34,282 nt of DNA from Ferruginibacter sp. (GTDB lineage Bacteria; Bacteroidota; Bacteroidia; Chitinophagales; Chitinophagaceae). Of the stretch, positions 9,706-17,881 are shown piece after piece. The number at the start of each line of letters is the position of its first letter. Positions within the stretch are counted from its first letter, which is position 1. Under the pieces are notes generated by a model, which did not search any database, was not told the origin of the DNA, and was given only the letters and a program-made list of their open reading frames with translations. The translations under genes and the position numbers were made by a program. The stretch covers positions 1-34,282 of the forward strand of contig JANXSK010000057.1 of the NCBI GenBank assembly GCA_025352695.1, in the 5' to 3' direction.

Positions 9706-10455
9706 ATGACAACGCTTTCTGTTAATATCAATAAAATTGCCACGCTTCGTAACAGCCGTGGTAGTAATAACCCCGACCTTATTAAAACTGCATTGGATAT
9801 TGAACGCTTTGGCGCACAAGGCATCACCGTTCACCCCCGACCTGATGAAAGACATATTCGTTATAGGGATGTATATGGATTAAAAAAAGTTATCAGTACC
9901 GAATTGAATGTAGAAGGTAACTGCACCGAAGAAAAATTTATAGCAATGGTTTTGGCCAGTCAACCAGCACAGGTAACCTTAGTACCGGATACGTTGGGGC
10001 AAATTACTAGTAACCATGGATGGAATACAATTGAGCATAAAGCGTTTCTATTAAATATGGTAAGCCTTTTTAAAAGTGCTGGTATAAGAACCTCCATTTT
10101 TGTTGATCCGGTAATTGAAATGATAGAAGGTGCTGCCGCTACAGGTACCGATAGGATTGAATTGTACACCGAAGCTTATGCCAAAGAATATGCTAAAGGG
10201 AATAAAGAAGCTGCCATTAAACCTTACATAGCTGCGGCGGAAAAAGCAAATAAACTTGGCATTGGTATAAATGCTGGACATGATCTTGATCTGCAAAACC
10301 TGCAATATTTTGCACAACATATTCCCGGCCTGCTGGAAGTTTCAATTGGCCATGCATTAATTTGCGACGCATTGTATTTAGGATTGGAAAACACTGTTCA
10401 ATTATATAAGCGCAGTTTGAGTACAACAAACCCTTATATTTTTGGAAAAGCATAA
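9706..10455 (+). CDS. pdxJ: Pyridoxine 5'-phosphate synthase PdxJ
   Basis: Condenses 1-deoxy-D-xylulose 5-phosphate with 3-amino-2-oxopropyl phosphate to pyridoxine 5'-phosphate, the ring-closing step of DXP-dependent vitamin B6 synthesis in the cytosol. It has 249 residues, typical of the family, with a TIM-barrel layout. Motifs in order: VNINKIATLRNSRG, GITVHPRPDERHIRYRDV, VTLVPD, GIGINAGHDLDLQNL, and EVSIGHALICDALYLGL near the C-terminus. It appears to be a single-gene unit with its own promoter. It faces the M28 gene convergently. Confidence 0.96.
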   Translation: MTTLSVNINKIATLRNSRGSNNPDLIKTALDIERFGAQGITVHPRPDERHIRYRDVYGLKKVISTELNVEGNCTEEKFIAMVLASQPAQVTLVPDTLGQITSNHGWNTIEHKAFLLNMVSLFKSAGIRTSIFVDPVIEMIEGAAATGTDRIELYTEAYAKEYAKGNKEAAIKPYIAAAEKANKLGIGINAGHDLDLQNLQYFAQHIPGLLEVSIGHALICDALYLGLENTVQLYKRSLSTTNPYIFGKA

Positions 10456-10473
10456 TTACTTTTTTTAAGAAAA

Positions 10474-10508
10474 CCGCCGCCGTCTATAAATAAAAAACCA
10501 GACGGCGG
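10474..10508 (-). terminator. GC-rich hairpin between pdxJ and the M28 gene
   Basis: CCGCCGTCT (10477-10485) pairs with AGACGGCGG (10500-10508). The T-rich tail lies on the minus-strand side (GGTTTTCTT), so it best serves as a terminator for the M28 transcript, although it lies about 170 bp past that stop. It may also stop pdxJ transcripts inefficiently. Confidence 0.5.
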
Positions 10509-10517
10509 TAGTGCGGT

Positions 10518-10539
10518 ATCTAAAAACAATTTTTTAGAT
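10518..10539. repeat. Perfect 9-bp hairpin
   Basis: ATCTAAAAA (10518-10526) pairs with TTTTTAGAT (10531-10539) around CAAT, directly next to the GC-rich hairpin in the convergent pdxJ/M28 interval. Confidence 0.55.
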
Positions 10540-10596
10540 GTCGCCTTTCAATCAAGGAATAACTTTCCGAATTTAACAGGTGTACCAGCAGGCTGA

Positions 10597-10656
10597 AAAA
10601 GTACAAGAGGGTGACACAACGCTGTACCACAAAGTTGCTGCATAGCCCGGACAATT
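10597..10656. repeat. Dispersed intergenic repeat, copy A
   Basis: About 60 bp beginning AAAAGTACAAGAGGG, then TGACACAAC, TACCACA and CCCGGACA. It aligns almost gaplessly with copy B at 17104-17160. It lies about 19 bp past the stop codon of the minus-strand M28 gene, so it is probably in its 3' untranslated region. Confidence 0.6.
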
Positions 10657-10674
10657 ATATTTTTACCTTTTTAT

Positions 10675-12909
10675 TTACCTGATTGCAGCAGCAGCGGCAT
10701 CCAGATAGCTTGATAAATTGGTAATGCTGCCGGCAGCAATTTCAATTTGATCCTGTGCTTCTTTCCAGTTACGTTGTTCAATAGCTTCCCTTATACCTGG
10801 TAATGTTTTAACACCATAACCAGTAAAAAAACCAGGTGCATAAATGGCATGCTTGTACCAGCCACGGCGTGGCAAACCTTCTTTTGTAAGTAATGTTTGC
10901 TCGGCTTTATATAATTGTTTGTTGAGTTCATTTTTCTTTTCAGCAGTGAGCGTATTGTCAGTGATAACGATGTTTAATGCAATGGTACTTTTTGCCAAAA
11001 CAGCCAGCGCATTTTGAAGCGAACTGAAATTTAAAAATGGCACTTCCTCTTTTTCAACGGGCGGTAACAATGGCTCCGTTACTTTATTGGCAATTGTATA
11101 ATATTTTTCTTTGATGAGCTGATTTTCTAGCTGGGTATTTTCTCTTTGGTCATCCGCCATTGCAATTACTTCGCCTGCATATTTACTGATGGTAGATTGT
11201 AAATTACGAAAATCAAATGGCAGCAATTCTGCATTTGCAAAACGCAATGTAGTGCGACCTGCCGTTTTAGCCAATACCACACCATATTCAAAAGTGGGAT
11301 CTTTAAAGCGCTTGTATAAATCGTACGAATCGTAGATAGAATGGTATTCGCCTCCGTCATCTTCACCACCAAAACCAAGATTTAAAGAGGGTATGCCAAT
11401 GTGTTGTGCAAAGGGAGAAAAATCTGAACCGGAACCAAGTGCTGGCAATGTAAATGTATTTTTAGCCAATGCTTCTTTTTTTGCTTTCGCAGAAGTAGCA
11501 CTGATAATTTCCAGTGAATGTCTCCTATCAAATACACTTACTTTAGTTTCAGGATCATTAACAGCTTTACTGATTTCGGTAAAAGCTGGTTCCAATGCCT
11601 GTGAGCCACCGGCTTCTAAAAATCCTCTGCCATTTCCATCTGAGTTAATGTACAATACTGCCTTTTGTTGCAATTCGGCAGCATGCAATTCTACCCATTC
11701 TGTAGAGCCCAATAAACCAGGTTCTTCCCCATCCCAGGCACAATACACAATTGTACGTTTTGGTTTCCATCCTGCTTTAACCAACTCTGATACTGATCTT
11801 GCTTCTTCCATCATGGCGGCCTGACCACTAATAGGATCGGCTGCACCATTTACCCATGCATCATGGTGATTACCACGAATTACCCATTCATCAGGAAATT
11901 CGGCTCCTTTTAATTTTGCAATAACATTATATATTGGTTTTATCTGCCAATCGAAAGCAAGTTTTAAATGCACTTTATTTTTACCCGGACCAGCATGATA
12001 AGTGATAGGCAATGCGCCTTTCCATTCATCAGGAACAACAGGCCCTTCCAAACTTTCCAGCAAAGGCAATGCATCTGCATACCCAATTGGTATAACCGGT
12101 ATTTTTAATAAATTTACGCACTCGTTTCTATCTAAACGTTTTGCATCTTTGGTAGCGCCTACACCAGGTGTAAGTGGATCGCCGGGGTAAATCGGCATAT
12201 CCATGACGGAACCTCTTTGTGCACCAAACGAAGGCCTGAAAGGACCTTTGGGATATACATCGCCCTGAAAATAACCATCCTCTTTTGGATCAGAGTATAT
12301 GATACAACCAATGGCACCATGCTCCTGTGCAACTTTTGGTTTGATGCCTCTCCAACTTTGGCCGTATTTTGCAATTACAATTTTTCCTTTAACATCAATT
12401 CCCATCCTGGCTAATTTTTCGTAATCGGCGGGTACGCCATAGTTTACAAAAACCAGTTCGGCTGTTACATCGCCATCCGCACTCCAGCAATTATACACAG
12501 GCAATTGTGTTGATTGCTGTCCGGAGGTCGCATCTTCTTTTAATGCGGGCTCTTTTAAAGATGCTGTAAATTTTTTAGTGCCGTTCATTTCCAGCAACCT
12601 TGTTACCGGCGTTGGAAACAATACATAAAATGTTTCTATCTGTGCATTATAGCCCCAGCTTTTAAATTTATTAAGAATGTATTTTGCATTGGCTTCATCA
12701 CCAGCGGAGCCCACATAATGCGGTACTGCAGACATCTCTTTGATGAGCTGATCAATATTTTTTGCGCTGAGGTTAGCATCGAACTTTTTTTCGGTAGATA
12801 ATTGTGTTTCAGAGCTAGTGGGACTAAAACCCAGTATAGTGCTTGTTTGTGACAGTGCACTAACTATAGTAAAGCTACCTGCCAACAACAGGATACAATA
12901 TTTTTTCAT
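10675..12909 (-). CDS. M28 family zinc peptidase (glutamate carboxypeptidase II-like)
   Basis: Exported metallopeptidase of 744 residues with the transferrin-receptor/GCPII architecture: signal peptide (1-20, ending ALSQ), protease-associated domain (about 140-300, with KGKIVIAKYGQSWRG), M28 catalytic domain (about 325-560) and a helical C-terminal dimerisation-like domain (about 600-744). The zinc ligands can be placed by comparison with GCPII: His348 (GNHHDAW), bridging Asp358 (AADPISG), Glu396 next to the catalytic Glu395 (WDGEEPGLLGS), Asp424 (INSDGNG) and His523 (EYHSIYDS). The set is complete, so it should be active, probably in periplasmic peptide breakdown. It lies 136 bp downstream of the TlpA-like gene and may be transcribed separately. 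Confidence 0.93.
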   Translation of the reverse strand: MKKYCILLLAGSFTIVSALSQTSTILGFSPTSSETQLSTEKKFDANLSAKNIDQLIKEMSAVPHYVGSAGDEANAKYILNKFKSWGYNAQIETFYVLFPTPVTRLLEMNGTKKFTASLKEPALKEDATSGQQSTQLPVYNCWSADGDVTAELVFVNYGVPADYEKLARMGIDVKGKIVIAKYGQSWRGIKPKVAQEHGAIGCIIYSDPKEDGYFQGDVYPKGPFRPSFGAQRGSVMDMPIYPGDPLTPGVGATKDAKRLDRNECVNLLKIPVIPIGYADALPLLESLEGPVVPDEWKGALPITYHAGPGKNKVHLKLAFDWQIKPIYNVIAKLKGAEFPDEWVIRGNHHDAWVNGAADPISGQAAMMEEARSVSELVKAGWKPKRTIVYCAWDGEEPGLLGSTEWVELHAAELQQKAVLYINSDGNGRGFLEAGGSQALEPAFTEISKAVNDPETKVSVFDRRHSLEIISATSAKAKKEALAKNTFTLPALGSGSDFSPFAQHIGIPSLNLGFGGEDDGGEYHSIYDSYDLYKRFKDPTFEYGVVLAKTAGRTTLRFANAELLPFDFRNLQSTISKYAGEVIAMADDQRENTQLENQLIKEKYYTIANKVTEPLLPPVEKEEVPFLNFSSLQNALAVLAKSTIALNIVITDNTLTAEKKNELNKQLYKAEQTLLTKEGLPRRGWYKHAIYAPGFFTGYGVKTLPGIREAIEQRNWKEAQDQIEIAAGSITNLSSYLDAAAAAIR

Positions 12910-13045
12910 GGTAAAAAAGTTTTAGTGGAATTTATTTTTTGTTAGGAAATCCTGAAAACGAATGTAGCTTTTAGTTTAAAATTAAAAAGTTATAAAAATT
13001 ATTTTAAATGTGCTTTATCTGTATTAATCCGACTAAGCCGGGTTT

Positions 13046-14140
13046 CTATTTCAACAACGCAGTAAGCTTTCTTTCCAATGCCGGCCCCCGTAAATTCTTT
13101 GCAACAATTTTTCCATCAGGGCCTATTAAAAAGTTTTGAGGTATGCTAAAAATACCAAATTGCTGCGCCACAGAATTGCTCCATCCCTGCAAGTCGCTTA
13201 CATGCGCCCAGGTTAAGCCATCCATTTTTATAGCATCTATCCAGGCGGACTTTGCTTTATCTAAACTTACGCCCAACACGGTAAAATTTTTATCTTTAAA
13301 CTTAATGTAATTGTCAACTACGTTTGGATTTTCCTGGCGACATGGCCGGCACCAACTTGCCCAAAAATCTATCAAGACATATTTACCCCGCAAAGAAGAT
13401 AAACTTACAGCATTGCCTGTGGTATCAGCTTGTGTAAAATCTGCCAATACGGTACCAATCGCATTTTTCTTTGATTCGGTAATTTGCTGCGCAATATAAT
13501 TTCCCATTGCAGCTGTTTTTAAAGTATTGTTTAAACCATTGTACATTGTTTCCATTTTAGCTACATCTCCTGATAATTGATTGTAACGAATAATAGCAAG
13601 CAGCGTAACATAAGAAGCCGGGTGTTGCTGAATAAAATTATCAATTACCTGTAGAGCCTGTGTTGTTGCTACTGCATCTTCAACTGCATTTTCTGCAAAC
13701 AGATTTTGGTAGGGTTGTAAAATTTTATTGAAATTTATATAATCTGTATGAGAGCCAGAACCTGTTACTACAGCTGTTTCAATGGTTTCTTTTGTAGCTG
13801 TAATTTTTATAGCACTATTGTCTAAGAACAACGTAAGATAAGGAGGCTTTTTATTGAATAAAATAACTTTAAAATCTGGAGCAATCACTTTCCCTTTTAA
13901 TGTAAATTTATTTTTAACAATAATTGTTTCAGTTTCAGGAGCACCAGTTTGTCCGTTTAACAAAGCAACTGTAGTACCATCTGTAAAACCTGTTACTTCG
14001 CCATTGATTACAAATCCATCAAGGGGTTTAGTTTGGGTGACCGCAGCTTTTTTAACCGGTGTTTTCAACTTGCTATTTGATTTAGTTTGAGCCGTTATCA
14101 ACAGCGGTAATAGCAGTATAATAGAAAATATTTTCTTCAT
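13046..14140 (-). CDS. TlpA/ResA-like thiol-disulfide protein with DUF4369-type N-terminus
   Basis: The ATG at 14140 gives 364 residues beginning with a signal peptide (MKKIFSIILLLPLLITAQ). The in-frame TTG 21 bp upstream is less likely. Residues 40-130 look like the DUF4369 N-terminal domain (GFVINGEVTGFTDGTTVALL). A helical linker follows, then a thioredoxin fold from about 228 with the redox pair Cys264-Cys267 in FWASWCRPCRQE and the cis-Pro region FSIPQNFLI. It should act as a periplasmic disulfide reductase. It starts 45 bp after the trpA stop with no terminator between them, so read-through from the trp operon is possible. A functional link to tryptophan synthesis is not obvious. Confidence 0.9.
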   Translation of the reverse strand: MKKIFSIILLLPLLITAQTKSNSKLKTPVKKAAVTQTKPLDGFVINGEVTGFTDGTTVALLNGQTGAPETETIIVKNKFTLKGKVIAPDFKVILFNKKPPYLTLFLDNSAIKITATKETIETAVVTGSGSHTDYINFNKILQPYQNLFAENAVEDAVATTQALQVIDNFIQQHPASYVTLLAIIRYNQLSGDVAKMETMYNGLNNTLKTAAMGNYIAQQITESKKNAIGTVLADFTQADTTGNAVSLSSLRGKYVLIDFWASWCRPCRQENPNVVDNYIKFKDKNFTVLGVSLDKAKSAWIDAIKMDGLTWAHVSDLQGWSNSVAQQFGIFSIPQNFLIGPDGKIVAKNLRGPALERKLTALLK

Positions 14141-14185
14141 ATTTATAATTTGAATTTGCAATTTAACCCGTTTTACTCAAATGAA

Positions 14186-14959
14186 TCAGGCAAGGATATT
14201 ATTTAAGAATTCTTTAGTGGTTGCTGATATGTTAGTAGAATGTTCTAGGGCCTTAATATATGCACTTCCAATAATGGCACCGTTTGTATAAGCTGCCGCC
14301 GATTGAAAAGTGGCTTTGTCTTTTATACCAAACCCAACCAGAATTGGATTATTAAGCTTCATATCTTGTAATTTTTTAAAGTAAGCGCTTTGGTCAGTGA
14401 TAACTTTATTACTACCTGTTGTGGAGGAGGAAGAAACAGCATACAAAAATCCACTGCTTAACATATCTATCATTCTGATTCGCTCTTCTTTTGTTTCTGG
14501 TGTTACCAAAAAAATAAACTTGAGATGGTGCTTTTCAAAAAGCTGCTGGTAAATTGTTTCAAATTCGTACATGGGTAAATCGGGTAAAATAATTCCATCA
14601 ATACCAGCAGCTTCAGCAGCTGCACAAAATTTTTCAAGGCCATACTGCAGGATAGGATTCATGTAACCCATTAAAATAATGGGTACCTGTATTGTTTTTC
14701 TAATTGATTGAAGCTGTTGAAATAATATGGAAATACTCATACCATTTGTCAATGCCACCATATTGCTTTGTTGTATTACCGGGCCATCTGCTAATGGGTC
14801 GCTATAGGGCATACCAATTTCTATAAGGTCGGCACCATTTTGTTGCAAGGCAGTTAAAACTTCGACTGTACTATTTAAATGTGGGTAGCCTGCTGTGCAG
14901 TAAACATTTAATACGTTTGTCGTTTTTTTTGCAAAGAGTTGATCGATTCTATTCATCAT
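14186..14959 (-). CDS. trpA: Tryptophan synthase alpha subunit
   Basis: Cleaves indole-3-glycerol phosphate to indole and glyceraldehyde 3-phosphate, and passes indole to TrpB. It has 257 residues, slightly short but within the family range. The catalytic Glu is in LIEIGMPYSDPLADGP and the catalytic Asp in ILPDLP. Phosphate-binding segments are GFGIKD and GAIIGSAYI. It begins MM, with the GNAT stop codon ending one base before its start, so the two are tightly coupled. It is the last tryptophan gene of the operon. Confidence 0.95.
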   Translation of the reverse strand: MMNRIDQLFAKKTTNVLNVYCTAGYPHLNSTVEVLTALQQNGADLIEIGMPYSDPLADGPVIQQSNMVALTNGMSISILFQQLQSIRKTIQVPIILMGYMNPILQYGLEKFCAAAEAAGIDGIILPDLPMYEFETIYQQLFEKHHLKFIFLVTPETKEERIRMIDMLSSGFLYAVSSSSTTGSNKVITDQSAYFKKLQDMKLNNPILVGFGIKDKATFQSAAAYTNGAIIGSAYIKALEHSTNISATTKEFLNNILA

Positions 14960-14960
14960 T

Positions 14961-15428
14961 TTATTTTAATGCAAGTTCCATTTTTATATTTGCCCTTTTA
15001 TATTCAGATTCAAAATCTGGTACTTCCTTAAATCCAAATTTTTTATATAAGTGAATGGCCGGACTAAGCAATGTATTTGAATACAAAATAATTTTTTGAA
15101 GCTGTAATTTCTTTCCTTCTATTAAACAATGTTCAATCAATTTATTTCCAATGTGGTTTCCCTTAAACTCCTCCTTCACTGCCATTTTTGATAATTCAAA
15201 AACAGTCTCTCTCACTTTTAAAAGAGCGATTGTTCCTGCTACTTCCCCATTAAACAATGCAAAATAAATAAACCCACCTTCATCAATATAATACTTCTTT
15301 GGATTGGCCAGCATTTTTTCATCAAGTGGTTCAACTTCAAAATACTTTATCAGCCATGCTTTGTTTAAGGCTGCAAAATCAGCTGCAAAAACATCGGTAA
15401 AAGGAATGATCGTTATTGAATTTTTCAT
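14961..15428 (-). CDS. GNAT family N-acetyltransferase
   Basis: 155 residues from the ATG at 15428. A GTG 21 bp further upstream is possible, but it overlaps the purine-rich AAGGAGGTG, which looks more like a ribosome-binding sequence. The GNAT core is clear: FALFNGEVAGTIALLKV, VFELSKMAVKEEFKGNHIGN (motif A, acetyl-CoA pyrophosphate loop), LIEHCLIEGKKL, IILYSNTLLSPAIHLYKKFG and FKEV. The substrate is unknown. It sits between trpB and trpA, one base from trpA, so it is co-transcribed. It may be only a passenger, or it may acetylate a small molecule linked to the pathway; sequence alone cannot decide. Confidence 0.88.
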   Translation of the reverse strand: MKNSITIIPFTDVFAADFAALNKAWLIKYFEVEPLDEKMLANPKKYYIDEGGFIYFALFNGEVAGTIALLKVRETVFELSKMAVKEEFKGNHIGNKLIEHCLIEGKKLQLQKIILYSNTLLSPAIHLYKKFGFKEVPDFESEYKRANIKMELALK

Positions 15429-15436
15429 TGTTGTAT

Positions 15437-15488
15437 TTCCCCTTTTCACCTCCTTCGTCCGCTACAGTCAACTTCTCTTTTAGGAGAA
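15437..15488. other. Possible mosaic repeat in the trpB-GNAT spacer
   Basis: It contains purine-rich GAAGGAGGTGAAAAGGGGA on the minus strand and a small hairpin TTCTC/GAGAA at 15473-15488. Its composition differs from the AT-rich spacers around it and resembles dispersed CCCCTTTT/CTCCTTCGTC-type intergenic elements I recall from Bacteroidota. Weak evidence. Confidence 0.25.
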
Positions 15489-15569
15489 TGATAGGTTTGT
15501 ATATTTTATTGTATGGAATAAGGTACTTCTAATAATGGAAAATATGCCCAAACCGACACTACAAACTCT

Positions 15570-16763
15570 CTACAAATAGTTCATATAAGTTGCTAAATCC
15601 TTGTCCCCTCTTCCACTTAAACAAATTACAACCACATCATCTTTCTTAAACGTCATCTCATTCAACACATGAAAAGCATGCGCTGTTTCCAATGCCGGAA
15701 TAATACCTTCCGTTCTGCTTACTTCAAAAGCAGCTTGTAACGCTTCCGCATCTGTTGCACTCATAAAAACTGCACGACCACTTTTATATAAATGTGCATG
15801 TAGCGGACCAATCCCCGGATAATCCAACCCTGCTGAAATACTGTGTGGCTCTGTAACCTGACCATCATCAGTTTGCATTAGTAAACTTTTACTCCCATGT
15901 AAAATACCCGGCTTACCCAACTGTGTAGTTGCCGCACTCATCCCACTGGTTATACCACAACCTGCAGCTTCCACTGCTACTAACTGCACGGAAAGATCAT
16001 CTAAAAAATGATAGAATGCACCGGCTGCATTGCTTCCACCACCTACACACGCAATAACATGTGTAGGTAATTCACTACCTGTTTTTTCTAGTAATTGTTT
16101 TTTAATTTCTTTGCTGATTACGCTTTGAAAACGAGCCACTAAATCGGGATAAGGATGTGGACCAACCACACTACCAATAATGTAATGTGTATCCACAGAA
16201 TTATTTATCCAATCCCTGATAGCTTCGTTGGTAGCATCTTTCAAGGTTTTGCTACCACTTACGGCTGGCACAACTGTAGCACCCAACATTTTCATGCGAG
16301 CCACATTAGGTGCCTGGCGTTCAATATCTTTTTCGCCCATGTACACAATGCATTCCAAGCCTTTTAGTGCACATACGGTAGCCGTAGCCACCCCATGCTG
16401 ACCGGCCCCGGTTTCCGCAATGATTCTTGTTTTGCCTAGCCGCTGTGCTAACAAAATTTGACCTACAGTATTATTAATTTTATGTGCGCCTGTATGGCAC
16501 AAATCTTCCCGTTTTAAATAAATTTTTACGCCGTGCTTTGCACTTAAGCGCTCTGCCAAAAATAATGGTGTTGGCCTACCCACATAATCTTGAAGCAGTT
16601 GTTGATACTCTTGCTGAAAAGCAGGCTCATACATGATTTGCAGGTATTGTTCCTGCAGCTTTTTTACATTGGGGTATAACATTTCCGGAATAAATGCACC
16701 ACCAAAATCGCCGTAATAACCATGTTCATCCACGGCAAAATTATTTTGTTTTGTTGTCATCAT
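15570..16763 (-). CDS. trpB: Tryptophan synthase beta subunit
   Basis: PLP enzyme that joins indole and L-serine to give L-tryptophan. It has 397 residues, the normal length of the TrpB1 type that pairs with TrpA. The PLP Schiff-base Lys95 lies in HTGAHKINN. The glycine-rich phosphate cup is GGGSNAAGAFYHF, and the C-terminal LSGRGDKDL is intact. An ATG at 16760 is equally possible because the protein starts MM. Unlike the other trp genes it has a long upstream spacer (472 bp), so it may have its own promoter or be subject to extra control. Confidence 0.97.
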   Translation of the reverse strand: MMTTKQNNFAVDEHGYYGDFGGAFIPEMLYPNVKKLQEQYLQIMYEPAFQQEYQQLLQDYVGRPTPLFLAERLSAKHGVKIYLKREDLCHTGAHKINNTVGQILLAQRLGKTRIIAETGAGQHGVATATVCALKGLECIVYMGEKDIERQAPNVARMKMLGATVVPAVSGSKTLKDATNEAIRDWINNSVDTHYIIGSVVGPHPYPDLVARFQSVISKEIKKQLLEKTGSELPTHVIACVGGGSNAAGAFYHFLDDLSVQLVAVEAAGCGITSGMSAATTQLGKPGILHGSKSLLMQTDDGQVTEPHSISAGLDYPGIGPLHAHLYKSGRAVFMSATDAEALQAAFEVSRTEGIIPALETAHAFHVLNEMTFKKDDVVVICLSGRGDKDLATYMNYL

Positions 16764-17235
16764 TTGTATTTCAATTTAACATCGTTGTGTCACTCACTTA
16801 TACGTTATACCTATTTTGAACAACTTTAGGTAATAACTTTATTTCTTGTTGATTTCTGAAAGCATTTTTATCTAACATTTAAACAGGTACAAAGTTTTTA
16901 ACAGCTAAAAATTATATATCATAAACTGATTTATTTAAAACAATCTGATAAGAAATTATTTTTTATGCCTCTATTAAGGTGGCATTTATAATTTAGCCGT
17001 GCTTTTCACGCTATTGTTAATATCTACACCCTGAAATTTTAAGCACCTTGGTTATTTTTTATATTAAACAAACTATGCTTAAATTAAAGTTTAATAGCAA
17101 AGTAAAAGTACAAGAGGGCGACGCAACAATTTACCACATAACGTCCCAGCCGGGACAAACATCTTTCTATTAAGAGAAAAATGTATCGCTCTAATTACTA
17201 TCCTTTTAAAGCAGGCAATGAAATAATTGCAGCAA
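16764..17235. other. Long spacer inside the trp operon (trpF2-trpB)
   Basis: It contains the outer half of a 25-bp perfect palindrome at the trpF2 end, dispersed-repeat copy B (17104-17160), a hairpin ATGCC/GGCAT near 16964-16984, and GAGTGACACAACGATGTT on the minus strand (16781-16798), which partly matches the repeat core. A TTTG at 16890-16893 on the minus strand is preceded by AAAC rather than a proper TAnn, so a trpB promoter is only possible. I found no real gene. Confidence 0.5.
17104..17160. repeat. Dispersed intergenic repeat, copy B
   Basis: It shares AAAAGTACAAGAGGG, then CGACGCAAC (TGACACAAC in copy A), TACCACA and CGGGACA with copy A at 10597-10656, in the same order and orientation. 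It lies about 76 bp past the stop of the minus-strand trpF2. Confidence 0.6.
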
Positions 17236-17256
17236 TTATTTCATTGCCTGCTTTAA
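17206..17256. repeat. 25-bp perfect inverted repeat overlapping the end of trpF2
   Basis: 17206-17230 is the exact reverse complement of 17232-17256, with a single central base at 17231. The right arm contains the last seven codons of trpF2 including its stop. The left arm repeats them inverted outside the gene. No T-run follows on either strand. In RNA it would form a very stable 3'-end hairpin. Confidence 0.9.
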
Positions 17257-17865
17257 CTGCAACACGAGTGCCATGTCTTTTACGCCTGGTTCTTTTTCAA
17301 ATTTGCTATTGATATCTATGCCAACAAAATCTGGATGCTTAAACGCTTTTATTTTTGCCGCATCAGTAAGACCAATGCCTCCACTTAAAAAGAATGGTTT
17401 TTCAATTTTATTTTTCTTTATCAGCTTCCAGTCAAACTGTTTACCTGTGCCACCTACTGTACCATTTTTACCAGCAGTATCAAACAAATAATAATCACAT
17501 ACTGCATCGTAATCTGCTACCAATTCATCTATAGAGCCGGTGTCTTCGCTGATGCTAAACGCTTTTATAACTTCTACATCGTTTGATAACTGTTCACACA
17601 ATTCTGGCGTTTCATTGCCATGTAATTGCACAACATCCAAACCGTAGTCTTCTATCATTTGTATAATTTCATCGTAACCAGCGTTTACAAATACGCCCAC
17701 TTTTTTAATGTCAAAATCGCTTGACTGTACTTCTTCTTTAGAAATTTTACCTACTACATAACGGGGAGATTCCTTATAAAAAATCAATCCTGCAAAATCA
17801 ATATTCAATCCGTCTAATTGTTGCAGTTGCTTTAGCTGCGTAATACCACATACCTTAATGTTCAT
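17236..17865 (-). CDS. trpF: Phosphoribosylanthranilate isomerase, copy 2
   Basis: 209 residues, a full TrpF TIM barrel that isomerises phosphoribosylanthranilate to CdRP. The general-base Cys5 is in KVCGIT and the catalytic Asp129 in FDTAGKNGTVGGTGKQFDW. Other family motifs are GLIFYKESPRYV, KVGVFVNAG, VVQLHGNETPE, FLSGGI and GIDINSKFE. It lies 16 bp downstream of another trpF and is about 45% identical to it by eye. The active site looks complete, so both may work. Its last codons form one arm of a long perfect palindrome. Confidence 0.95.
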   Translation of the reverse strand: MNIKVCGITQLKQLQQLDGLNIDFAGLIFYKESPRYVVGKISKEEVQSSDFDIKKVGVFVNAGYDEIIQMIEDYGLDVVQLHGNETPELCEQLSNDVEVIKAFSISEDTGSIDELVADYDAVCDYYLFDTAGKNGTVGGTGKQFDWKLIKKNKIEKPFFLSGGIGLTDAAKIKAFKHPDFVGIDINSKFEKEPGVKDMALVLQLKQAMK

Positions 17866-17881
17866 TGTCTGTTTTTTCTTT

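Noticed and set aside
11393..11824. 143-codon plus-strand ORF inside the M28 gene
   Set aside because: It is antisense to the catalytic domain with its conserved zinc ligands. Its Ser/Ala/Pro-rich content is typical of a shadow frame.
16800..16878. 26-codon minus-strand ORF in the trpB leader, considered as a second leader peptide
   Set aside because: It contains no tryptophan codon and no terminator/antiterminator structure follows it.
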